This document shows, one piece after another, positions 1-8,142 of a stretch of DNA of 64,000 bases; position 1 is the first letter of the stretch; every line of letters starts with the position of its first letter. A program made the position numbers and the translations under genes. A model generated the notes under the pieces. That model searched no databases and was not told where the DNA came from. It was given only the letters and a program-made list of their open reading frames with translations. This stretch comes from an uncultured Paracoccaceae bacterium (GTDB lineage: Bacteria; Pseudomonadota; Alphaproteobacteria; Rhodobacterales; Rhodobacteraceae). The stretch lies in the NCBI GenBank assembly GCA_913061275.1, contig CAJXSR010000009.1:1-64000 (forward strand), in the 5' to 3' direction.

Positions 1-42
1 TTCTGCCTGTCTCGTGGGCTCGGAGATGTGTATAAGAGACAG
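1..42 (+). other. Illumina Nextera i7 adapter remnant (synthetic)
   Basis: Bases 1-8 equal the Nextera N703 index as written in the adapter oligo, bases 9-23 are the constant read-2 primer part, and bases 24-42 are the 19-base Tn5 mosaic end (AGATGTGTATAAGAGACAG). The match covers all 42 bases without a mismatch to the adapter as I remember it. Genomic sequence therefore starts at base 43. This is untrimmed library sequence at a contig end, not a natural transposon end. Confidence 0.97.
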
Positions 43-749
43 ATTATATATTGGATGATATGTTTTAGCGTCTCGGTTTATTCGGAGTTCTTCACTGTTA
101 AGATATTCTTCAGTCTCTGTCTCAGTAAGGTGTTCTCTTCCAATAATTCGCCCCCAGACTGGGTCATGAACATTTCCTTCTTGGGCTAAAGAAGTGACCA
201 CGTCTCCAAGTGTTACTCGAGATATTCCTGTAGAAAACGCCCGGATTTTTGAGATTGGAATATTTGTTGCTATGCACCGTTTCCTAGCTTGAGGAGTGCC
301 AAACTCAGAAAAATCAAAGATTGCTATATTCGGCTTCAAATGCCTGTATTTGTAAAGAACATGTTCCTCATCAAGGAACCCTTGCTGAATAACTTTAGCA
401 ACACGGGGTACATTTTCCATAGCCCAGAATTTTGGCTTTAAATACGATACAATCTCAAAATACTTAACAAGGTCGACTAAACCATCTTCTACGTCGCCAC
501 TACCTCCTCGATTTGAATATGAAAATTGAGTGCATGGTGGACTACCAACAACAACATCAATATTCTTTGGCAAATCAGATAGCTCTAACTCTCTAATGTT
601 TGTAATTTCTAATTCAGTATCATGATTGCCATTATGCGTATCAACAGCAGGTTGCCACCATTCGTATGATGCAACAACATCTAGGCCGGCAAGACGTAAG
701 CCCAAGCTCCACCCACCGATACCTGCATATAGATCAATTGCTCGCATGT
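43..749 (-). CDS. DNA (cytosine-5) methyltransferase, 3'-truncated at contig end
   Basis: Transfers a methyl group from S-adenosylmethionine to cytosine C5 in a specific DNA site. Translating the minus strand from ATG at 749 gives about 235 open codons that run into the adapter. The family motifs appear in order: motif I DLYAGIGGWSLGL near residue 5, motif IV GSPPCTQFS with the catalytic Cys near residue 75, motif VI MENV near residue 118, and motif VIII FGTPQARKRC near residue 160. The target-recognition region and motifs IX-X would lie beyond the contig end. It stands 104 bp upstream-to-downstream from the recombinase gene on the same strand. No restriction partner is visible, so it may be solitary or part of a restriction-modification pair whose other gene is off the contig. 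The family call is secure; the recognition site is unknown. Confidence 0.9.
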
Positions 750-853
750 TCACTTTCAAATCACTTAAGAGTAGTTATATATAATTTATTGAGAGCCGAC
801 AAGATCCAACTTAAGTAATTCCGTCAACGAGCCTCTTAACTTTCATAAATTAA

Positions 854-1450
854 TCAAATTAGATCGACAACTTTCATTCTCGCCTCACTATCACCCTCTA
901 TGTACCGCTGTGTCGTTTGCAGTGATGTGTGTCCAGCCAAGAATTGAACATCTCTTAATGACCCACCGACGGTCGATATCTTCTTTGCAGCATTCGTTAT
1001 AAACGTTCTACGACCACTGTGTGAAGAACACCCAATTAACCCAAGATCAGAATACCATCTTTGAAACATATTAACGATTGCTTGAGCTGACGTGGCATCG
1101 GTTCTTTCCGTTCTAACAATCCTCGAACTTATATCGTGCCTATAATAGGATTTTTCATGAATGTATAATTCGGACAATTTGGATTTAAGCTGCTTGTTTA
1201 TAGGTATGATACGACCTGATTTACCTTTTGATGCAATATTCGTCAGGTTAATAAAATCACCCAACTCCCCATTTGCATCTGTAACCATTGGCCACGTAAT
1301 ATTAGCAATCTCTTTTGCCCTTAACCCTGCTCTAGCTGACATTAAGAAAATAACTTGGTTACGAATTCCGTTTCGTTTAGCTCCAAGATAGGTGTTTATC
1401 ATTTCAATTTGATTGCGATTTAATGTTTTAGCTTGCTTCTCAAGACCCAT
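854..1450 (-). CDS. Tyrosine recombinase / phage-type integrase, catalytic domain only
   Basis: Site-specific recombinase that cuts and rejoins DNA through a phosphotyrosine. The 198-residue product is essentially the C-terminal catalytic domain. Arg44 sits in SARAGLRAKEI, a Lys at 75 or 77 in the beta-hairpin, His144 and Arg147 in HSGRR, His174 in LAGH, and the nucleophile Tyr183 in TTQRYIEGD. All catalytic positions are present, so it could be active. The N-terminal SAM-like core-binding domain of ordinary integrases (usually 300-400 residues in total) is missing. Short core-only forms occur on some elements, so this need not be a truncation. It is the best candidate for mobilising the element in comM. 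Confidence 0.85.
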   Translation of the reverse strand: MGLEKQAKTLNRNQIEMINTYLGAKRNGIRNQVIFLMSARAGLRAKEIANITWPMVTDANGELGDFINLTNIASKGKSGRIIPINKQLKSKLSELYIHEKSYYRHDISSRIVRTERTDATSAQAIVNMFQRWYSDLGLIGCSSHSGRRTFITNAAKKISTVGGSLRDVQFLAGHTSLQTTQRYIEGDSEARMKVVDLI

Positions 1451-1868
1451 TTAACCCCCTGATATTAATGATAATATTATAGGATTTATTATATTATAAC
1501 CAGTTATGCCTGTACATATATAAGTTGGCCAATTATGTGTAATGAAATCAATAATTTATAGCATCTGATTATATATTTTATCATTTATAATCAGTTATTT
1601 ATGTCGTACTTCGTGTAGTAATCACATCAGTTTGTAAATAATTTCACCCTCATTTTTCCAATTATTAATGCTTGGTGTTTTACCCACCTTTAAAAAGCTC
1701 AGACGTATTGTTGCGCCTTGAGTTAATGACCGCTTTATCGGACATATCCACCCATCAGTTAAGTCTTGTACGGAGGCACGACATATGTATTTAATTATCT
1801 AATTTTATTAACTAGAAGTATCAAATTTTTATTAAACTATGCTAACTATAAGAAGATAAGGAACCTAC
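1451..1868. other. AT-rich intergenic region, island
   Basis: This 418-bp stretch lies between the divergent recombinase and Fic genes and should contain both promoters. It is very rich in A and T, with many chance TATAAT-like words, so no promoter can be singled out. No RNA gene, repeat array or convincing ORF is seen. AAGGA at about 1859-1863 is the ribosome site for the Fic gene. Confidence 0.5.
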
Positions 1869-3251
1869 ATGATTGAATTTGGAACGCCCTCTCGGATTAA
1901 ATTGCGCCAAGACACTGAACAGTTGCTGGAGCAAGTGGACATAGCCATAAAAGTGTTCAATAAACTACGGCCCTTAAATGATGATGTTAAAAATCGCATA
2001 AAGATGGCCTTTTTACCGGATCGAATTACATCCAGCTTAAATATGGAAGGCATAATTGCCACTCGCAGGCAAACTCTGGCCATAATGGACTCAATGACTA
2101 TTGCCGATTCATCTTCTAAGTCAGAGCAAGAGGTTATTAATGCTCTATCTGCAGACGAACTTACACTAGACGCAGCAGAAGACGGGCAAAAATTGAATGC
2201 CACATTATTGCGGCAAATTCACTTTTTAATTGAAGATAAAATTGGCGAGACCCCAGGGAGTTATCGGGAAAGAGATATCAAAATCTCTCAAGCTTTATTT
2301 ACCCCTCCATCTCACACCAGCGTACCCAGTTTGATAGATGAAATGCTCGCTGTTTTTATAAATGATGATACAGCACATCCAATCGTTCGTGCTGCATGGA
2401 TACACAACCGCTTCACTCACATTCACCCCTTTTTAGATGGCAATGGTAGAACCGCTCGTTTGCTGCAAGATTTCACACTACTTTCTGGGAAGTTATTTCC
2501 AACAGGGGTTCCATCAGCATTACGTGATGACTACTATGACGCTCTCGCAGCCGCAGATAAGGACGATTGGGATGACTTGGTTGCAATTATAGCTAATAGC
2601 CAACTTAGCATTATTTCGAAGGCCAGTGGCATTGCAAATGAGCGGGAAGAGCGTTCAATCTGGGTGCAAAGGTTGGCGAGAAAAGCTGATCACAAAAAAC
2701 GAGGAGCACAGCACAAGCAATATTTAGTTTGGGCACACAAAATGAACGAAATTCAATCCGCATTTGAGGCGACTGCACAAGAAATTAATGAAGCATCCGA
2801 CGTGTTATCGGTTAAACATCAATCCTATCCTGTTGTTGACTTCAAGGTGTGGAAACAACTTTGTGATGGTGAGTGGATTCGCGATGGCTGGTTCATAAGT
2901 CAAACACTCTCAATAGATGGAGAAAGGGCTTATGCTTTTGTCTTTTATTTCAGGAAGCACGTAACATTTCCGACGGACCCATTTGTTGAAACGGAACCTT
3001 TGATAGGCCTGAAGTTTACGGGTGGAAAACCAAATGAAAAATATGTCTTCGGATTATTTCAAGATGCTGACATTCGTCTCCGTGAGCTACTTTTTCATGC
3101 TGATGAACTATTTAGTTACTATTTCAAAGGGAAGATGCGAAAAGGTCGCCGTGAAGAAATAGAAGAATGGGAGGCAGAAACTAACTTAACTACAAATCAG
3201 GTTATCGAAGATTTATATGCTGATTTATTTGAGAATAAGAATGGCGTCTAG
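1869..3251 (+). CDS. Fic-domain protein (AMPylase family) with N-terminal inhibitory motif
   Basis: Fic enzymes usually move AMP from ATP onto a hydroxyl side chain of a target protein. The signature HPFLDGNGRTAR is complete at residues 186-197: catalytic His186, phosphate-binding GNGR, final Arg197. An inhibitory-helix motif of the form S-x-x-x-E-G is seen at residues 56-61 (Ser56, Glu60, Gly61), ahead of the Fic core. That marks a class II, self-inhibited Fic protein that needs no separate antitoxin. At 460 residues it has a long C-terminal part, which I cannot assign in detail; winged-helix domains are common there in this family. No partner toxin or antitoxin gene adjoins it. The start is the ATG at 1869 preceded by AAGGA. 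The target is unknown. Confidence 0.88.
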   Translation: MIEFGTPSRIKLRQDTEQLLEQVDIAIKVFNKLRPLNDDVKNRIKMAFLPDRITSSLNMEGIIATRRQTLAIMDSMTIADSSSKSEQEVINALSADELTLDAAEDGQKLNATLLRQIHFLIEDKIGETPGSYRERDIKISQALFTPPSHTSVPSLIDEMLAVFINDDTAHPIVRAAWIHNRFTHIHPFLDGNGRTARLLQDFTLLSGKLFPTGVPSALRDDYYDALAAADKDDWDDLVAIIANSQLSIISKASGIANEREERSIWVQRLARKADHKKRGAQHKQYLVWAHKMNEIQSAFEATAQEINEASDVLSVKHQSYPVVDFKVWKQLCDGEWIRDGWFISQTLSIDGERAYAFVFYFRKHVTFPTDPFVETEPLIGLKFTGGKPNEKYVFGLFQDADIRLRELLFHADELFSYYFKGKMRKGRREEIEEWEAETNLTTNQVIEDLYADLFENKNGV

Positions 3252-3565
3252 TGGGCTGGCCACAATTTTAATACATTGCAGATGAGTTATTCTTTATATG
3301 ATCACTAATCAGTAGGTTCAGTTGTGTAGTCATTAAGATGTTATTTACTTGGCATATTTGTTCAAAGTCATATTTTAGAGTTTTTGGTAATCTGAAATTC
3401 ATCAATGCCGTATTGGGTCTCATATTGGTAATACCTTTTTAGTTATTAGATTAATGTATTGAATTGTTAAAATACCTTTTAGGTACAACTAAAATTAAAG
3501 AACAACTCGGTCATACTTTTTTAGTTAATTGCAACAAATGAATAAGATTTGTAAGGAGGCTTAGC
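3252..3565. other. AT-rich intergenic region between convergent genes
   Basis: This 314-bp gap separates the 3' ends of the Fic gene and the HUH-like gene. The word AATACCTTTT occurs twice, near 3430 and 3471, which is the only repetition I see. No gene, RNA or clear terminator with a T-run is visible. Confidence 0.45.
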
Positions 3566-4027
3566 TCAGCGAACGCAATGCATATTATCCCAATCCACTT
3601 CGTCTAGTGGGCCGAGTTTTGTAATGTAATTGATCCAACCAAAATTCGCATTGTATTGGATATCTGTCTTGGAATAACCCCAACGGGTTTCACCCCAACA
3701 TAATTTGATTAGATTAGTAAATTTAGCTGTATCGTCAGGATATGGATTTCTAATTGCTAAATGTGTGTGCAATCGATCCTGATGTGAGTACTCGAGTACA
3801 GGAATAACATCTAATTTTTTATCAAACCTCTTGAAAGTGTTTTTATATACTTTCCTATTCAGGTGGTTTAAAAAGTGCCTATTGTTTGTCGAAGCCTCAA
3901 TTAGATCGAGATTTTGAGGGTAGATAAATTGCTTCATTGTTAATGTGACAGCCACCATATCCGTTAAATCAGTGTTTACAAGAAAGGCTCTTGTTTCTTT
4001 CCGTATTTCATTTCTGTTTTGATACAT
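3566..4027 (-). CDS. Small HUH-like (Rep/relaxase-type) protein
   Basis: A 153-residue protein whose layout resembles small replication-initiator-like proteins found on proteobacterial prophages and plasmids. A segment ending in KKLDVIPVLEYS is followed by RLHTHLAI with His87 and His89 as an H-x-H pair. A later segment WINYITKLG has Tyr134 and Lys137 spaced as in HUH single-strand nucleases, where His residues hold the metal and Tyr attacks DNA. The middle residue of the H-x-H is Thr rather than the usual hydrophobic residue. The ATG at 4027 has only a weak GGA upstream. Its place next to a recombinase and a DNA methylase suits a mobile element. The family call is an inference from motifs only. 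Confidence 0.55.
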   Translation of the reverse strand: MYQNRNEIRKETRAFLVNTDLTDMVAVTLTMKQFIYPQNLDLIEASTNNRHFLNHLNRKVYKNTFKRFDKKLDVIPVLEYSHQDRLHTHLAIRNPYPDDTAKFTNLIKLCWGETRWGYSKTDIQYNANFGWINYITKLGPLDEVDWDNMHCVR

Positions 4028-4161
4028 AAAATTCCAATCGTATATATGAGTTATTTATACAAACTAAGTTTTGAAAATGAATTTTTAGCGATTATTTGTT
4101 AATAAAATCGCAACTAATTGCCATTATTATAGGCTCCAGAATAATAAATTGGAGCCATTCT

Positions 4162-4338
4162 ATGAAACGCATTTCAATCGAACTTGGTTTAAATCTGACA
4201 CATGACAAAGAGCTCGTTAAGCTACAATATGACAAGCTACAGTCGGTTAAACTAAAAGAGCATTGCAACTGTGTTGATATGTTTTTGGATTTTCAACATG
4301 GTCAGTCTTATTTGGTGATCGTGTTGGAAAGCCCATGA
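4162..4338 (+). CDS. Hypothetical small protein
   Basis: A 58-codon frame begins at ATG 4162, eight bases after a GGAG ribosome site, which is why I prefer this start over an upstream one at 4096. The product begins MKRISIELGL and is Lys/Leu rich, with CNC and a short hydrophobic tail. I recognise no domain and see no signal peptide. It belongs to the AT-rich element and ends about 110 bp before the comM junction. It may be a small element gene or chance coding. Confidence 0.4.
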   Translation: MKRISIELGLNLTHDKELVKLQYDKLQSVKLKEHCNCVDMFLDFQHGQSYLVIVLESP

Positions 4339-4401
4339 AATTGTCAAGAAATACCCTTGTTATAATATACATTAAATAACGTATTTTTGCAAGCTTATTT
4401 T

Positions 4402-5862
4402 ATGGTAACAGCATGTAATTATTACTATTTAATAATATATACTATTAATATCGTAGGCTTGCCAGACAAAGCCGTGTCGGAAGCCCGCGAAAGGGTGCGT
4501 GCCGCATTAACTTCAATGGCTTTGGCTCTGCCATCAAAGCGCATCACGGTAAACCTATCGCCTGCTGATTTACCCAAAGAAGGCTCACATTTCGACCTGC
4601 CAATCGCCCTTTCCCTACTCGCCGCGATGGAAGTTATTCCCAATGATGAGGTCGCCCGCCAAGTGGCCTTGGGCGAGCTGTCACTGGACGGCAAGCTGAT
4701 CCCCGTGATCGGCGCATTACCTGCAGCATTAGCAGCGGCTGAGGCATCTTGCGACCTGATATGCCCAAAAGAATGCGGGGCCGAGGCCGCTTGGGTGGGA
4801 TCAGTGAACGTCATAGCACACGCAAACCTGTTGCAAGTGATGAACCATTTCAACGGTAAGCTGGTATTGAAATCCGCCGAACCGGGTGAAGTTCTAAAAA
4901 GCACCGAAGAACGCGATTTGGCTGATGTAAAAGGCCAAGAACGCGCAAAACGTGCAATGGAAATTGCCGCCGCTGGGCGACATCATCTGTTTATGGTCGG
5001 CTCGCCCGGTTCGGGAAAATCTATGATGGCATCACGCATGCCCAGTATTTTACCTGTGTTAGGCGCAGAAGAAGCCTTGGAAACTTCGATGATCCATTCC
5101 CTAGCAGGGTTACTAACCGAGGGTGGAATATCAAAGGTACGGCCCTTTCGTGATCCGCATCATACCGCCTCTATGGCGGCCATCGTCGGGGGCGGACGCG
5201 GTGCGAAACCGGGGGAAATATCACTGGCCCATAACGGGGTTTTGTTTCTGGATGAATTGCCTGAATTTTCCCGCCAAGTATTAGAAACCCTGCGTCAACC
5301 TGTTGAAAACGGCACCGTCATGATCTCACGGGCGAATGCACATGTAAAATATCCCTGCAAATTCATGCTTGTCAGTGCCGCCAACCCGTGTCGGTGCGGT
5401 TATCTGGCAGATGCAACACGCGCATGCGCACGCGTTCCCTTATGCGGGCAAGATTATTTGGGGCGCATATCAGGGCCATTGATGGATCGCTTCGATCTGC
5501 GGGTAGAAGTGCCACCTGTCTCAATGCAGGACTTGACACAGCCAGATACGGCGCATCGTGAAAGTAGTGCCGATATTGCCGAACGGGTAATGTCAGCACG
5601 CCTTACGCAGGCCGAACGTTACCGTGATATTGCTGATGTGGCCCTAAATACGGATGCCGAAGGTAAAGTATTGGAAACAGTTGCAACCCCTGACACAGAA
5701 GGGGCAGAAATGTTAGCAAAAGCTGCAGACAGATTTAAACTGACCGCACGGGGTTATCACCGGGTTTTGCGCGTGGCCCGCACCATTGCTGATTTAGATG
5801 CGCAGGAATGCGTTCGCAAACCCCATATTGCCGAGGCATTAAGTTACCGTTTAGCTTTTTAA
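4402..5862 (+). CDS. comM: ComM/YifB-family Mg-chelatase-like AAA ATPase, 5'-truncated
   Basis: ComM is a cytosolic hexameric helicase that drives branch migration during natural transformation. From IVGLPDKAVSEARERVRAA at 4450 to the C terminus the protein matches the family closely. It has the Lon-like N-terminal part, Walker A GSPGSGKS, Walker B VLFLDELPEF, a Cys-rich segment NPCRCGY and the C-terminal helicase-lid region. The usual first ~33 residues are replaced by an unrelated Tyr/Ile-rich stretch from AT-rich DNA. The frame stays open upstream to an ATG at 4402 and a TTG at 4387, neither with a ribosome site. I read this as comM cut by an inserted element. It is probably a non-functional remnant, although a hybrid start could still give a protein. 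The 3' end overlaps the convergent esterase gene by 12 bp. Confidence 0.85.
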   Translation: MVTACNYYYLIIYTINIVGLPDKAVSEARERVRAALTSMALALPSKRITVNLSPADLPKEGSHFDLPIALSLLAAMEVIPNDEVARQVALGELSLDGKLIPVIGALPAALAAAEASCDLICPKECGAEAAWVGSVNVIAHANLLQVMNHFNGKLVLKSAEPGEVLKSTEERDLADVKGQERAKRAMEIAAAGRHHLFMVGSPGSGKSMMASRMPSILPVLGAEEALETSMIHSLAGLLTEGGISKVRPFRDPHHTASMAAIVGGGRGAKPGEISLAHNGVLFLDELPEFSRQVLETLRQPVENGTVMISRANAHVKYPCKFMLVSAANPCRCGYLADATRACARVPLCGQDYLGRISGPLMDRFDLRVEVPPVSMQDLTQPDTAHRESSADIAERVMSARLTQAERYRDIADVALNTDAEGKVLETVATPDTEGAEMLAKAADRFKLTARGYHRVLRVARTIADLDAQECVRKPHIAEALSYRLAF

Positions 5863-6771
5863 AGCGTGTTTCTTGATAAAGGCCACGACTTCTGCCAGTG
5901 CTTGATCTGCCTCAGGCACAAGACCGCGCAGTATTTGGAATACGTGAAAGCTATTGTCGAAAACACTTAATTTCACATCAACACCCTGATCTGTCAGCAC
6001 TTTCAACATGGAGCGGCTATCATCAATGAGCATCTCACCTTCTGAAGCTTGCATCAAAATCGGGGGTGCGCCTGTAAAGTCAGCAAAAACAGGGGATAGA
6101 TAAGGCAATTTCATATCCTGATCGGGTGCATAAGCGCGACCCATTTCATCAAACCGATTGGCCACCAAAACGCAATCTTTCGATGCATTTTTTGTGATGC
6201 TTTCCGCCGTATTAGTCATGTCGGTAAGGGCCGCGAAGGTAAAGGCACATGCAGGCATTGGCAGCTCATTTGCCTTGATATAGGCCAGCAATGCAAAGGT
6301 CAGATTGCCCCCTGCACTATCACCCCCGATCACAATATTTTGCGGCTCATACCCCATTTCTATCAAAGCTCGATAACTGGCCACAATATCATCAAAGCCC
6401 ATTGGGTATGGGTTTTCAGGGGCCAATTTGTAATTGGGCAATACCGCTTTTATCCCCGCCTGCCCAGCTATGTCAGCCACCATATGTTTGTGTGTATCAG
6501 CACTGCCAAAAACGAAACCACCGCCATGTATATACAACAACACATGTGATTTAGATGGGTCAGCAAGGCTTGCCCAAACGACAGGTATGCTTTTACCACC
6601 GTGCGAAAGTGTGCCTATTTCATAGCGCGCACCCTTTGGGTTGATCCCATTCAATTTGGTCACAAAATCAAGATAGCGTCGCAATTTTTGTAAATTACGG
6701 ATACGTGCCAAAGCTGATTTGAAAAACAACTTTGAAGAAAAAGCGGCGATTTTGAAACGTAGCGACATCAA
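5851..6771 (-). CDS. Alpha/beta-hydrolase, hormone-sensitive-lipase-type esterase
   Basis: A 306-residue cytosolic hydrolase likely to cleave short-chain carboxyl esters. It shows the HSL-family oxyanion motif HGGGFVFG, then the nucleophile elbow GGDSAGGN, an acidic segment near EGEMLIDDS that should supply the Asp, and [10 protein letters not shown] with the catalytic His. The natural substrate cannot be told. Its ATG overlaps the stop of gshB by 4 bp, so the two genes are probably co-transcribed and translationally coupled. There is no signal peptide; the basic, hydrophobic first 20 residues resemble a membrane-associating helix. Confidence 0.85.
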   Translation of the reverse strand: MMSLRFKIAAFSSKLFFKSALARIRNLQKLRRYLDFVTKLNGINPKGARYEIGTLSHGGKSIPVVWASLADPSKSHVLLYIHGGGFVFGSADTHKHMVADIAGQAGIKAVLPNYKLAPENPYPMGFDDIVASYRALIEMGYEPQNIVIGGDSAGGNLTFALLAYIKANELPMPACAFTFAALTDMTNTAESITKNASKDCVLVANRFDEMGRAYAPDQDMKLPYLSPVFADFTGAPPILMQASEGEMLIDDSRSMLKVLTDQGVDVKLSVFDNSFHVFQILRGLVPEADQALAEVVAFIKKHALKS

Positions 6772-7712
6772 TTTGCCCGTCGTGCTTCAATCGCTTCCCA
6801 TATTTTTTCTGCAACATTGATACCATCGAACCGTTCCAGTTCTTGAATACCGGTTGGTGAGGTCACATTAATCTCTGTCAGATTGCCCGCGATCACATCA
6901 ATGCCCACAAATATCTGGCCCTTTTCACGTAATAATGGCCCAATACGGGCGCATATTTCCAAATCACGTGCATCCATTTCCACCTTTTCAGGTCGGCCAC
7001 CCACGTGCATGTTTGATCGCGTTTCCCCCTTGGCAGGCACGCGGTTAATTGCCCCTACTGGTTCACCGTCGATAAGTATCACACGCTTGTCGCCTTTGCT
7101 GACATCAGGTAGGAATTTTTGCGCAATAAGAGGTTCACGGTTGATACCACTGAACAATTCGTGCAGCGAAGTCATGTTTTTATCATCTGGCCCCAAACGG
7201 AAAACACCAGCACCACCATTGCCATAAAGCGGTTTCAAAATAATATCGCCATGTTCTTCTTTGAAAGCTTTAAGCGTGTCCAAATCACGTGCAATCGTTG
7301 TGGGTGGCGTTAAATCTGGGAATTGTAAAACCAATAGTTTTTCAGGATAATTCCGCACCCATGTTGGATCATTTACCACCAAAGTTTTAGGATGGATCAT
7401 ATCCAGAATATGCGTAGTTGTGATATAACCCATATCGAACGGTGGGTCTTGTCGTAGCCAGACCACATCTTGCGTGCTTAAATCAATTTCCTGAAAGTCG
7501 CCAAGCGTAAAATGATTTCCCACTTCGCGGCGCACTTCCAATGGCCAGCCTTTTGCTGTTACACGGCCCTGTTGGTAGGCCAATTTATCAGGCGTATAAT
7601 AAAACAGCTCATGACCACGGGCTTGAGCTTCTTCGGCAATGCGAAATGAACTGTCTGCGTTAATATCTACCGGATCGATTGGATCCATTTGAAGGGCAAC
7701 TTTAAGGGGCAT
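6768..7712 (-). CDS. gshB: Glutathione synthetase
   Basis: Joins gamma-glutamylcysteine and glycine with ATP to make glutathione. The 314-residue length and the start [12 protein letters not shown] are typical of bacterial GshB. Features of the fold follow: [20 protein letters not shown], the ATP-grasp segment [16 protein letters not shown], and the C-terminal [17 protein letters not shown] with metal-binding Glu and Asn. It lies downstream of rsmI and yraN on the same strand with an 80-bp gap after yraN. That order is common in Rhodobacterales. Confidence 0.96.
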   Translation of the reverse strand: MPLKVALQMDPIDPVDINADSSFRIAEEAQARGHELFYYTPDKLAYQQGRVTAKGWPLEVRREVGNHFTLGDFQEIDLSTQDVVWLRQDPPFDMGYITTTHILDMIHPKTLVVNDPTWVRNYPEKLLVLQFPDLTPPTTIARDLDTLKAFKEEHGDIILKPLYGNGGAGVFRLGPDDKNMTSLHELFSGINREPLIAQKFLPDVSKGDKRVILIDGEPVGAINRVPAKGETRSNMHVGGRPEKVEMDARDLEICARIGPLLREKGQIFVGIDVIAGNLTEINVTSPTGIQELERFDGINVAEKIWEAIEARRAN

Positions 7713-7791
7713 ATGATCACCTGATTAATTAGAACTCTTCCTAAATGAACCAGAGTGCAGGAACTTGCAATCCAACTTTTATACTTCACAT

Positions 7792-8142
7792 TTAAATGAA
7801 AGCGTTTTCAACAATTTCCACATGCCCATTTGCGTCAACAAATGCTGCATCAAACCGACAATCCACCACACCAAGCAACCCGAGCGTCGCTAGATACATT
7901 TCAGCCGCTGCATATAAGCGGTCGATTTGGCGTTGCGTGATGCGAACCGCAGCTTGCGCTATTGTTTTGCTGCATTTCACTTCTACAAACACCCACTGAT
8001 TATGTTTTTCCATCACAAGGTCAACTTCTCCATGCGCCGTTTTCATCCGCATGGCTTTTGATAGATGCCCCCTAGATTTATAATGCTCCGCCACAATATT
8101 TTCAGCCGCAATACCCTTGTAGTACGATGCGTTATTCATCAT
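7792..8142 (-). CDS. yraN: YraN family (UPF0102) endonuclease-like protein
   Basis: A 116-residue protein of the YraN/UPF0102 family, which has a restriction-endonuclease-like fold. Visible core residues are the N-terminal GIAAENIVAEHY, HGEVDLVMEK and WVFVEVKC, equivalent to the E...D...ExK core. The cellular role of the family is not settled; a link to DNA processing is presumed. The start overlaps the end of rsmI by 11 bp, so the pair is coupled. In E. coli the same neighbours (yraL, yraM, yraN) occur together. Confidence 0.92.
   Translation of the reverse strand: MMNNASYYKGIAAENIVAEHYKSRGHLSKAMRMKTAHGEVDLVMEKHNQWVFVEVKCSKTIAQAAVRITQRQIDRLYAAAEMYLATLGLLGVVDCRFDAAFVDANGHVEIVENAFI

Larger units (their letters stand above)
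43..4449. mobile_element. Integrative element / genomic island inserted in comM (one end only)
   Basis: The stretch is clearly more AT-rich than the DNA after 4450. It carries a tyrosine recombinase, a DNA methyltransferase, a Fic protein, an HUH-like protein and a tiny ORF, and nothing that looks like core metabolism. Its right edge falls where homology to ComM/YifB begins abruptly at the IVGLPDK segment (4450). Tyrosine-recombinase elements and AbaR-type islands are known to use comM as a target in other bacteria. The left end is off the contig, so neither the length nor the flanking repeat can be given. Island identity is inference from these signs. Confidence 0.65.

Noticed and set aside
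24-42. A Tn5 mosaic end, which could be read as the end of a natural transposon.
   Set aside because: It is joined to the complete Nextera primer and index, so it is library sequence.
3420-3490. The word AATACCTTTT occurs twice and might start a repeat array.
   Set aside because: There are only two copies in very AT-rich DNA with irregular flanks; chance is likely.
4456-4471. Sixteen bases (GGCTTGCCAGACAAAG) at the comM junction recur exactly in the response regulator gene near 55626, which might suggest an attachment site pair.
   Set aside because: Both copies encode the motif GLPDK in unrelated conserved proteins, so the identity is explained by coding. The copies are also 51 kb apart with core genes between.
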